DNA from: Lunatibacter salilacus
GTDB taxonomy: Bacteria > Bacteroidota > Bacteroidia > Cytophagales > Cyclobacteriaceae
Direction: 5' to 3'
DNA: 64,000 nt
Assembly: GCF_009797935.1 (NCBI RefSeq)
Contig: NZ_VOLC01000008.1
Location: 62,001 to 126,000 of the forward strand
Shown here: positions 17,704-25,765 of the stretch, piece by piece
How positions within the stretch are numbered: position 1 is the stretch's first letter
How the letters are laid out: each line of letters begins with the position of its first letter
Made by a program: the position numbers and the translations under genes
Notes under the pieces: generated by a model
Told to the model about the DNA's origin: nothing
The model's input: the letters and a program-made list of their open reading frames with translations, nothing else
Database searches by the model: none

Positions 17704-18582
17704 CTAAGCTACCTCTTGCATGTTTACAACTTTTCTGTAATGTGAGGGTGTCATTTTTTTTTGCTTTTTAAACTGCCTGTTGAAGTTTGCGAGATTATTA
17801 AACCCACATTCAAAGGCTACTTCCACGATATTCATGTCATTTTCCGAAAGCAATTTGCATGCATGACCAATCCTCACCGTGTTTAAGTATTCGACAAAAG
17901 TAATCCGGTACTGCTCCTTGAAGAAATTGCAAAAGGTAGTTACTGCCATATTGGCCAGTGAGGCTACTTCTGGCAGAGTGATGTCCTTATCAAAATTTTT
18001 GAAAATATATTCTTTAATTTTGGAGAGGCGATCAGATCCCTGAGGATCCACTTGATCCAAATAACCCGGACTTGCCAGTAGCTCATATTCTTTGGTTTGG
18101 GATAGGATGTCAAATATAGAGAGGAGGCTGGAAAGCCTTTGAATGCCATTCATGTGGAGCATCCCTGTCATAAGGGTATTGATCTGTTTTTTCGTATTGC
18201 CATGTAGTGAAATTCCCCTTACGGAAAGTTTAAGAAAGTTTTTCAGAGTTTCCATTTCGGGAATGTTCAGGAATTCTTCTCCCAAAAAATGTTCCTGAAA
18301 ATGGATGACAATGGCCTCTGCAGGGGAGTCAGCCTGGCCGTTGATATAAATAGAATCATTGACCCAAACATGGGGAACGTAGGGTCCTATACACACCAAA
18401 TCTCCCTCCTGAAAGTATCCTATATGATCACTAAGCATGCGCTTTCCTGTACTTTTTACTACTAGAACCAGTTCATATTCTGGATGATAATGCCAGGGAC
18501 AAGGGAAATAGTCGCCTTGTTCTTTGAATACGATAAAGGATTTGTCAAAATCCTGAGGCAATCTAACTTCTATCGATTTCAT
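17704..18582 (-). CDS. AraC-family transcriptional regulator, copy 2
   Basis: The 292-residue paralogue of the gene at 14517-15395 has the same cupin sensor (CPWHYHPEYELVLVVKS, GDLVCIGPYVPHVWV) and the same two C-terminal HTH motifs (ITLPEVASLANMAVTTFCNF and VVEVAFECGFNNLANFNRQF). Differences are concentrated in the linker between sensor and DNA-binding domain (residues about 110-190), so the two may sense different ligands while recognising the same DNA. It ends 6 bp after the glycosidase remnant, in the opposite direction. The upstream box TGAAAAATAGTATCA lies 68 bp before its start. Confidence 0.93.
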   Translation of the reverse strand: MKSIEVRLPQDFDKSFIVFKEQGDYFPCPWHYHPEYELVLVVKSTGKRMLSDHIGYFQEGDLVCIGPYVPHVWVNDSIYINGQADSPAEAIVIHFQEHFLGEEFLNIPEMETLKNFLKLSVRGISLHGNTKKQINTLMTGMLHMNGIQRLSSLLSIFDILSQTKEYELLASPGYLDQVDPQGSDRLSKIKEYIFKNFDKDITLPEVASLANMAVTTFCNFFKEQYRITFVEYLNTVRIGHACKLLSENDMNIVEVAFECGFNNLANFNRQFKKQKKMTPSHYRKVVNMQEVA

Positions 18583-18649
18583 AAATCCCTGATTTTGTTC
18601 GGTTAAAATAATAAGAAATACGAGAAGATGAAAACCTACCCGCTTTACT

Positions 18650-18664
18650 TGAAAAATAGTATCA
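18650..18664 (-). promoter_or_regulatory. second copy of the AraC upstream box
   Basis: The + strand reads TGAAAAATAGTATCA, differing from the copy at 15483-15497 by a single base. A partial third match (TTAAAAATAGTATAG) lies just outside the 3' end of the tRNA gene at about 18886-18900 and may be coincidental. Confidence 0.4.
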
Positions 18665-18900
18665 TAAATATAGAAAAAAATAACAGGACAGGGAGACCTA
18701 AGAAAATCTTTTATATATGTGGTTATTTAGAGGAGTTTTCTTCGGTTATATGATGTTAGTCATCTTGGATTCAAGGTGGTGATTCAATATATTTGGATAA
18801 CCTGACAAAAAATCATCTTTAAATTCTACCAAAACAAGAATTTTTAAACAGGGGTTATCCTAAATCACGGTAAAACAATGTTCACTTAAAAATAGTATAG

Positions 18901-18973
<73 letters not shown>

Positions 18974-19399
18974 ATAAACTCAAATTTAATCCCTTTTCCC
19001 GCAAATTCATACATGATGAGAAAAAAAATCCATACGATACTTAAATGTTATATTTATGCAGTTAAAATTTAATTTGCAAAAAAATAAATATACACGACAT
19101 TTTACGTTATGTTGGTAGGATTATTGCTAATCTAACTTGGCATCACCCTGCTAATTAATTTAGGGACTCCCTAGTCCTTTAAATGACGTTCTATTGTGTC
19201 CATATACTGCTATGGGTTCAAGTAAAATATGAAAATCCTGCTACCCTAAGGATTAGAATAAGAATTGAGATGTAAAAAAAGTAGGAAGTAAAATGACGAT
19301 CATCGTTCGTACTTTCCTATAACTTCCTCAGGCCAAATTTGGGCTGAGGAAATATTATTTCGCATACGGTTTGATTAAGACTTAAAATATAAAACCCTC
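18974..19399. other. intergenic region before the CHAT locus
   Basis: No gene is supported in these 426 bases. The only structure seen is an imperfect hairpin at 19325-19350 (TCCTCAG-G-CC against GGGCTGAGGA) about 50 bp before the first gene of the CHAT locus. It lacks a T-tract, so it is more likely a leader structure than a terminator. Confidence 0.5.
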
Positions 19400-20272
19400 A
19401 TGAAAAACAAATTACTTCCACAAGTGTACTTTTTCGTTATTTCCTTAGGTCTTTTTTCCTGTTTTGGGTCAGAAAATAATGAGCTCGAATCCTATCTTCC
19501 ACTAGAAGATTGTGTAGGAATTAGTTATGGCGATACTATTTTTTATGTCCGTGAAGGTGTAGATTACAAGGTACTGCCTCAAAATATGTTAGAGGGAACT
19601 TTCCGTTCTCTTCCTGAAGGGTTGTCCATTGACCCGAACACGGGAGAGATTGACATAAATGCCAGTGAAGCGGGTCTAAAATACAAAATCATCCTAGAGA
19701 ATGAAGCATTACAAACCGCCTGTAGTTACACCCTGACGATAAGTGGTATTAATTACATTGATAGCCCATTTGTCTTAGATCAGGGGGAGACTCAGGTCAC
19801 ACCCACATACAATGCATCTATCAGTGGTGTCATTCCATGTGATTTGGGAGATCACCAGGAAGAATGCCATTTTGATTTAAAGGGGCCGGAGGGCAACCGG
19901 ATCTCTGATTTGGGTGTTGCTGTCAACGAGCGAAATGGAGCGATAGATTTGCAGCAGACAGTAGACAATGATTTTTTTGGACAAAACCCTACAAACGGAC
20001 AGGAGGTAGACGTGGAGATGTATTATCGTCTGCCCGATGAAAGTGACGGTGCGCTTAATTCCATAGGGTTGCGGTTTTTTTACTTTGAGACGATGGGGGA
20101 TGTGCCGCCCCAGTTATTGGAAGAGATTGAGGACAGGCAGACACAAATTTTCGGTGATGAGGATTTTAATACTAATCCCTTCTTCCGAGTTGCTCCTAGC
20201 CGATCCCGTCTTGCGCCTCCTAGTGGCAGAGCGAGGCCTCCATATTTGGTGGTTGTCTCAAGGTTAAGATAA
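19400..20272 (+). CDS. putative lipoprotein with Ig-like (He_PIG-type) domain, CHAT locus
   Basis: The 290-residue protein has a lipobox leader (LGLFSC, Cys21). The SLPEGLSIDPNTGEIDINAS stretch around residues 72-92 is the hallmark of putative-Ig (cadherin-like) domains found in bacterial surface proteins. The middle contains a second beta-rich region with a Cys pair (PCDLGDHQEECHF). The C-terminal 50 residues are rich in Arg and Pro and end without recognisable sorting signal. I do not recognise a named family for the whole protein. It is the first gene of a tight unit: the CHAT gene starts 7 bp after its stop. A role as an outer-membrane or periplasmic recognition partner of the CHAT protein is an inference from position only. 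Confidence 0.75.
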   Translation: MKNKLLPQVYFFVISLGLFSCFGSENNELESYLPLEDCVGISYGDTIFYVREGVDYKVLPQNMLEGTFRSLPEGLSIDPNTGEIDINASEAGLKYKIILENEALQTACSYTLTISGINYIDSPFVLDQGETQVTPTYNASISGVIPCDLGDHQEECHFDLKGPEGNRISDLGVAVNERNGAIDLQQTVDNDFFGQNPTNGQEVDVEMYYRLPDESDGALNSIGLRFFYFETMGDVPPQLLEEIEDRQTQIFGDEDFNTNPFFRVAPSRSRLAPPSGRARPPYLVVVSRLR

Positions 20273-20279
20273 TTTCTGA

Positions 20280-23096
20280 ATGAAAATCGTTTATAGGGTT
20301 CTTCTTCTTCTTGTCATTCTGGATTTGATGACCTTATCGCCCCTTTTTGCCCAATCCGCAAAGGTCATTAATCTATATGAAGAGGGACTTCGCCTTTTTG
20401 AACTGCCAGAACCTACTGAAGAGACGGACAGCGTCGCTATACGGATTTTTCAGGAGCTATTAAGAATTCCTTCCGTAGAGGTCCCCAGAGAAATACAGTT
20501 TGACTCCCAACAAAAATTAGGGATATTGTTTTTGATAGAAGGAAAACCGGAGCGGGCGATCCGAAGCCTTTTGGTGGCAAAGAATTTTTTTGAGCTAGGT
20601 GGATTGACAGATACCCTTGTATTCAAACCTTTGTTGTATTTAGGCGACAGTTATTTTATGCTCAACAAGGGAGACAGTAGTATTTTTTTCTTAAAGCAGG
20701 CAGAACGCATCTTGGAGCAAAAACAATCCATCGATGATAAGGGAAGATTATATAATTCCTTGGGCGTCACCTACTATGAAATGGGTAATTATGTTCAGGC
20801 AATCACCTATTTTTCAAAAGCAAAGTCGCTGGTATGGAAAGACACTTCTTTGCCTCCTCCAAACGGAAATGCGCTTTTCGCCATAGAGAGCTTTCAAAGC
20901 AATGAGGCATCGGCTTACGCCAACTTGAGGGAATTCAAAAAGGCAATTTCACTTTACCTTGATTTGCTTGAGTTTACCTCCAAGCCAGATGCCATTTACA
21001 GTAAATTGGCATCCTTATATGTGGAAAGAAACCTTCCTGATTCTGCGGCATTTTACATGGAACAGATTCAGTCCGACACCGAAAGGGAGTTATTGGTCAA
21101 CCGAAATCTTGTAGCTGATATTTACATTGCACAAGGAAAATATGCCCAGGCTGAAAGTATGTTGCGAAAGCTGATTTCGGAAAAAGGAGCTATAGAGAAA
21201 GAAAATTTTGATAATACTTACCAGCTGGGTATATCTTATAAATTATTGACAAAAGTTTATCTTGAAAAGGGCGCTTACGCACCTGCTTTGGAGGCAATTC
21301 AACAAGCAATAGTCCGATTTAGTGAAGGCTTCTCCTCGCTGGATTATCGGGTAAACCCCGATCCGAGTTCCAACAATTGGGGGATGCTTGCTCTTTTTGA
21401 ATGTTTATTGATAAAAGCAGATGTTTTCCTGAAAGCGGCAAACTCCGGATATAGTGATGACTTTTTCAACTTGGGTTTTGATACCTTCCGGGCTGCTTTT
21501 TCTATGGTCTATTACATGGGTAATTTTTATGACAATGAAGAAGCCCGGCTTTTTTTGGGAGAAAAGACCCAGGCGGCTTATCGTGATGCCATAGTGGCTT
21601 CAATGAAAAGATATAGTGCCACGGGAGATAAAGGCTTTGCTTGGCAGGCATTTAATTGGACGGAGGAAAGTAAATCCTCAGCTCTTGAGCTAGCGCTAAA
21701 TGAGCAGTTAACACGAACTGAGTCCGGAGTTTCACATTTTCAGCGGCAGGAGGAAAGGGACCTAAAAATGATGCTTTCCAAGGCTAACCGACAGATTATT
21801 GAAAATGAGGACCCGGAACACATCCGATATTTGGAAAATGAGATACGGGATATTCGTCTTGCCCTTTCCCGTATTTATTCTACTTATCAGCGTCCGACAA
21901 CTACCGTGGACACCACATGGGTGAAAGATAGGCTGGATCACACCTACATTTCAGGTGTTACAAATCAAAGTAATACCGCACTATTATCCTTTTTCTGGGA
22001 AGGAAACGTGTTGTACAGATTCATCATCACAAATGACGGGATTCAGGCCACCGAAATTCGGGAGGCAAATAAATTGAATAGTGAATTAGATTCTTTACAA
22101 GAGTTACTATTGTCTTCATCGGGGAAGAGTCGCAGCAAATTGGATCAAGTCAGCAGAGAGGTTTTCCGTATTCTATTTTCTGATGTGGAATCCTTGTTGG
22201 GGTCTAAAGCAGCTTGGGTCGTATTTCCGGATGGAAAATTGACAAATCAACCCATAGAGATGCTGATTAATTCACGTGGGAAATATTTAGTCGAAAATCA
22301 TGTGATTTCCTATCAGTTTTCAGCTAAATTTTTGGCATCGTCTCCTTTAATAAAGTCCGATTTGCTCCAAAACGCGGTGGGTTTTGCACCGTTTAATAAA
22401 ATAGGGAATTCAGTTGGGAAAGAGGATTTCTCTGTGTTGCCTTTTGCAGAAGTAGAGTTAGAGGGGGTTAACGGACAAAAATATTTACATAATCAAGCCA
22501 CCAAACAACAGTTTTTGGCAGTGGTAGAAGATGCTTCTATCATCCATTTGGCAACGCATGCCAAAGCGGAATTAGAAGATCCCGATAGAGCTTTTATTGC
22601 TTTTTTTCCTGAAGAAGATGATTTCCGGCTCTTTTACGACGAATTGTATTCACTGGATTTGCAGGAAGCCCGTCTTGTGTTTTTAAGCGCCTGCGATACC
22701 CATTCGGGAAATATCCTGAGTAGTGAAGGGCTTATCAGCCTATCAAGAGCGTTCGCTTATGCGGGTTGCCCCAATATTGTCGGGAGTATTTGGAAAGCCG
22801 AGGACAAGGTAGTTGCCTACCTCAGTCATCGATTTTATAAAAATCTTGAAGATGGCTTTTCCATGGCTAAAGCACTACAGCTTGCCAAGGTGGAACTGCT
22901 GCAGGATCCTACTATGGCCCAATACAATCACCCGTACTTTTGGAGTAGTCTCGTCTTTATCGGAGGATTATCCCCGGAAGTTAATTCCATACCTACATGG
23001 AAATGGATATTGATTTTCTTACTTTCTTTGAGTATTTTCGTCTGTATATGGCTATACCTGCGCAAATTACGTTCTAATAAGATGTATGTAAAATGA
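20280..23096 (+). CDS. membrane-anchored TPR-CHAT caspase-like protein
   Basis: The 938-residue product has a Sec leader (ends LFAQ), about 450 residues of tetratricopeptide repeats (for example LYNSLGVTYYEMGNYVQAIT and ADIYIAQGKYAQAESMLRKL), a coiled-coil-like linker, and a C-terminal CHAT domain from about residue 600. The caspase-like dyad is intact: IHLATHA (His760) and FLSACDTHSG (Cys805), followed by EGLISLSRAFAYAGCPNIVGSIWKAED. A single transmembrane helix (residues about 907-928) and a basic tail close the protein, so by the positive-inside rule TPR and CHAT domains face the periplasm. CHAT proteins are peptidases, some of which act in defence (for example the Craspase partner of type III-E CRISPR). 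Here the partners are lipoproteins and an ECF sigma locus. Confidence 0.92.
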   Translation: MKIVYRVLLLLVILDLMTLSPLFAQSAKVINLYEEGLRLFELPEPTEETDSVAIRIFQELLRIPSVEVPREIQFDSQQKLGILFLIEGKPERAIRSLLVAKNFFELGGLTDTLVFKPLLYLGDSYFMLNKGDSSIFFLKQAERILEQKQSIDDKGRLYNSLGVTYYEMGNYVQAITYFSKAKSLVWKDTSLPPPNGNALFAIESFQSNEASAYANLREFKKAISLYLDLLEFTSKPDAIYSKLASLYVERNLPDSAAFYMEQIQSDTERELLVNRNLVADIYIAQGKYAQAESMLRKLISEKGAIEKENFDNTYQLGISYKLLTKVYLEKGAYAPALEAIQQAIVRFSEGFSSLDYRVNPDPSSNNWGMLALFECLLIKADVFLKAANSGYSDDFFNLGFDTFRAAFSMVYYMGNFYDNEEARLFLGEKTQAAYRDAIVASMKRYSATGDKGFAWQAFNWTEESKSSALELALNEQLTRTESGVSHFQRQEERDLKMMLSKANRQIIENEDPEHIRYLENEIRDIRLALSRIYSTYQRPTTTVDTTWVKDRLDHTYISGVTNQSNTALLSFFWEGNVLYRFIITNDGIQATEIREANKLNSELDSLQELLLSSSGKSRSKLDQVSREVFRILFSDVESLLGSKAAWVVFPDGKLTNQPIEMLINSRGKYLVENHVISYQFSAKFLASSPLIKSDLLQNAVGFAPFNKIGNSVGKEDFSVLPFAEVELEGVNGQKYLHNQATKQQFLAVVEDASIIHLATHAKAELEDPDRAFIAFFPEEDDFRLFYDELYSLDLQEARLVFLSACDTHSGNILSSEGLISLSRAFAYAGCPNIVGSIWKAEDKVVAYLSHRFYKNLEDGFSMAKALQLAKVELLQDPTMAQYNHPYFWSSLVFIGGLSPEVNSIPTWKWILIFLLSLSIFVCIWLYLRKLRSNKMYVK

Positions 23097-23102
23097 CGTG
23101 CA

Positions 23103-23915
23103 ATGAAGAAATATTCAGCAATATTTTTGTTCAGTCTGTTGCTCCTGATGCTAGGCTGCACAATAACGGATGATGGACAAGCTGAAGAAGAGCTCGAAAC
23201 CGAAAGCTTGGGAGATTCTTTTTTGAGAAGTTTGCAGGCTGTCATGGCAACTGAACTTTCCCAACCAATTGACCGCTTAGTCCAAGTGAGATTTTTCAAT
23301 CACTCGGAGACTGTTCCCAAAGGATATTCAAATTTTTATTATGATCAGCAGGGCAAACAGGTGCTGGTTGTAGGTTTGAATATGAATGCGGATACTACAG
23401 GCATCACGCTTTCAGATTATGATGAAAGGGGTAATAGGGTTCATCTGATAAATTTCATTAAGCGAAATGGGGTATTTGAGTGGGAGGTGGCAACCGAATA
23501 TGTGTATAATTCGCTGGACATGGAAATCGAAACCTATAGCTTAAGGCCTGATAGAGAAAGAATACTGCTTATCGAAAAATCATATGATTCCATTGGAAGG
23601 TTGATTGAAAGCCGCTTTGGGATGGAGGGATATAGATACGCCTATGATGAAAACGGTAGAATAAAGACCGAAAGCTGGATTATTTATGGGAATCCAGACG
23701 CAACTTTTAGGGAATTAATTTATCGGTATGATGACGCAGACCGGATGATAGCTAGGGAAGTTGCTTATGGAAATCAGGATGACGGACCTAATTTAGTGCC
23801 ATTGTATCAGTACGCTTATGACGAAAAGGGGAGACTGTCCCAAATGAAGGAATTTGATACCTCCTTTGGAATATCCCTTAGAATTACAAGAGAATATATC
23901 TATTCTGGGGAATGA
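23103..23915 (+). CDS. YD-repeat-like lipoprotein, CHAT locus
   Basis: The 270-residue protein starts with a lipobox leader (LLMLGC, Cys19), then an acidic segment, then repeats of the RHS/YD kind: YDERGNRVHL, YDSIGRLIESRF, YDENGRIKTESW, YDDADRMIAREV and YDEKGRLSQMKEF. These repeats form beta-strand spirals in RHS toxins and teneurins; this protein is far too short for an RHS shell and has no toxin tip. It starts 6 bp after the CHAT stop, so all three genes form one operon. It may be a cell-envelope binding partner or a substrate of the CHAT protein; neither is shown by the sequence. Its end lies 9 bp from the end of the convergent membrane-protein gene. Confidence 0.82.
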   Translation: MKKYSAIFLFSLLLLMLGCTITDDGQAEEELETESLGDSFLRSLQAVMATELSQPIDRLVQVRFFNHSETVPKGYSNFYYDQQGKQVLVVGLNMNADTTGITLSDYDERGNRVHLINFIKRNGVFEWEVATEYVYNSLDMEIETYSLRPDRERILLIEKSYDSIGRLIESRFGMEGYRYAYDENGRIKTESWIIYGNPDATFRELIYRYDDADRMIAREVAYGNQDDGPNLVPLYQYAYDEKGRLSQMKEFDTSFGISLRITREYIYSGE

Positions 23916-23924
23916 AAATTTTGG

Positions 23925-24713
23925 TTACTTAATCAAAGAAAGCATCTTGATTTTTGCCCGGTAGCCCAAGGGGAAATTCCGGTTGTATTTGTGTGCTGAA
24001 TCTTGAGTGATGTCCGAAATTAGTGCGTAACCCTCAGTGAAATTATTCATCTGTATATTTGCCAATGCAGTATAAAAATCCCGTTCATCCTGTAATTCAC
24101 CAGATTGATCCAGTGAATTTCGCTGGTTGAGCAAATCCAAATAGATAAGGGCCTGTTGGGGTTTGTTAGTCTCCAATGCTGAAATACCCAAAAGAAGTAA
24201 CTCGTCTTTGGAAAGACCTTCCAATGCCTCTACTGGGAATACAGCAAGGACCGCCGCAAAATCGCCACTTCGGTATAGGTCTTGGATGCTGGATGCATTT
24301 TCAGAGTCCCCCCTAAAGGAGGAGATTTCATAGGAGAGGAATTTATCTTGATAAAGATCAGTTCCAGAAAGGCTACTGAGGTTTAATACACCACCTATCG
24401 CTATAAAGAACAGAATACTGGCTGCTATTCCTATCCATTTTGCAAAAAAAGGGATCCTTACTACCCGAGTTGTATCAAATTTCTCAGATACCTGATTGCC
24501 ATTATTTCTGTTTAGAAAGCCATTGTGACTTTGCTCGACAAGATTCCGAATAGCCTTTACCCGTACAGTTTGCCTACTCCATTCATATAGGGCAAGCTTC
24601 TGTTTCAATTTAGTTTCACGCATCAGCCGATTTTCCAACACCTGTACTCCCGCTGCTTCCAAATTACCATCCAGGTAATCTATCAATATTCGATCATCTT
24701 CACTGTAATCCAT
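23925..24713 (-). CDS. anti-sigma-like single-pass membrane protein with TPR-like periplasmic part
   Basis: The 262-residue product has an N-terminal cytoplasmic region (ILIDYLDGNLEAAGVQVLENRLMRE, the start pattern of Bacteroidota anti-sigma factors), one transmembrane helix (residues about 92-112) and a periplasmic helical part with TPR-like hairpins (YRSGDFAAVLAVFP, LLLGISALETNKPQQALIYL, FYTALANIQMNNFTEGY). The zinc-finger cysteines of classical anti-sigma factors are absent. Its start overlaps the ECF sigma gene by 14 bp, a coupling typical for sigma/anti-sigma pairs. Inference: it holds the sigma factor and reads the periplasm, where the CHAT protein and the lipoproteins also are. The 9-bp convergent gap to the CHAT operon supports one functional locus. 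Confidence 0.78.
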   Translation of the reverse strand: MDYSEDDRILIDYLDGNLEAAGVQVLENRLMRETKLKQKLALYEWSRQTVRVKAIRNLVEQSHNGFLNRNNGNQVSEKFDTTRVVRIPFFAKWIGIAASILFFIAIGGVLNLSSLSGTDLYQDKFLSYEISSFRGDSENASSIQDLYRSGDFAAVLAVFPVEALEGLSKDELLLLGISALETNKPQQALIYLDLLNQRNSLDQSGELQDERDFYTALANIQMNNFTEGYALISDITQDSAHKYNRNFPLGYRAKIKMLSLIK

Positions 24714-25314
24714 GACTTAAAGCTGTTTTTACTTTTTCGTATAATTCTTCACTGGACTCAATCTTCGCGGTAAGTGCCTTCATGCACTTGTATTTTTTAT
24801 TCCGCAGGACCTGTTCGCTGGAGAGTTGTTCTTTTTCCACGATTTCTTCCATGGAGAGATTGTCAAAATAAAATAAGGTAAGAATAGATCTACACCCTTT
24901 TCCTAGCTTATCAAAGAGTTCCATCATCATCTTATACCCTTCCATCTTAATTAATTCCTCACTATAATCCCCTATTTCAATCTCTTTTTCACTTTCGAAA
25001 AGTATATCCCGTTGGACTCTGTTCTTCCGCCTTCTCAACTCGCTCAGCCATACATTTCTGTTGATGCTATAGAGCATAGATTTGATACTGGCATCTCCAC
25101 GATATTTGTTATCATGCACCATGTTGACGAATACAACCATGGTTTCTTGAATCGTATCTTGTGCATCTGTTTGACTACCGCTGTTTTGAAGGATGAAGAA
25201 CTCCAGCATGCTGTAATGAACCTCATAAAGCCTATCGAGTGCTTGGTTGATGGTTTGGGCATTTCGGAGCTCTTCCAAAATTTGGACATCATTCCACAAT
25301 GGATCTTGCTTCAT
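24700..25314 (-). CDS. ECF-type RNA polymerase sigma factor
   Basis: The product (204 residues from the ATG at 25314; a TTG at 25359 would add 15) has region 2 (TDAQDTIQETMVVFVNMV, then SIKSMLYSINRNVWLSELRRRKN, the -10 recognition helix) and region 4 (LGKGCRSILTLFYFDNLSMEEIVEKEQLSSEQVLRNKKYKC, the -35 helix-turn-helix). There is no region 1 or 3, as in ECF sigma factors. The ATG is preferred because it gives the usual N-terminal length and avoids a rare start. The next gene overlaps by 14 bp and is the candidate anti-sigma factor. Targets probably include the adjacent CHAT operon, though no promoter with the expected spacing could be assigned. Confidence 0.9.
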   Translation of the reverse strand: MKQDPLWNDVQILEELRNAQTINQALDRLYEVHYSMLEFFILQNSGSQTDAQDTIQETMVVFVNMVHDNKYRGDASIKSMLYSINRNVWLSELRRRKNRVQRDILFESEKEIEIGDYSEELIKMEGYKMMMELFDKLGKGCRSILTLFYFDNLSMEEIVEKEQLSSEQVLRNKKYKCMKALTAKIESSEELYEKVKTALSHGLQ

Positions 25315-25765
25315 ATATAAGTATGGTCCGGCGGGTAATTTGTAACCTGTGATTTTCAAAATTACACAATAGGGTTCGTTTGTTTATGAAAACTGGGGAT
25401 TTTCCAGTATTAAATTAGTATCACATTTATAAGAATACGAATAGTATGTTTACGGGTTCCTGAAACTTTTGAATGGGTATTTTAATGGTTTCTGCCGCAA
25501 TCAAAGTTAAAATAATTATTTTTAAACCTTAACTTGCAATGGGCTTTTGACCTCGCTCACTCTTGGAACAAGGAACCGACGTTTGTAAAAAGGGACATTC
25601 GGGGCTTTGTGACAATTAGGCTGATGTATGCAGTACAAATGCATGTTTTTCGACTAATCGAAAATGGAAATGCTTCAATAGTGATAAATAGCTAAACCCG
25701 AATTCAACAAAGAAATCTTTCATCTTGCCGATGAATATCCCTAAAAAACCAAAAAAGAATAAGTT
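25315..25765. other. intergenic region without gene
   Basis: These 451 bases between the divergent sigma and aminotransferase genes contain no supported gene, hairpin terminator or repeat. An AATAGTATG word at 25441-25449 resembles the AATAGTATT box noted elsewhere and could belong to the sigma gene's promoter region. Confidence 0.5.
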
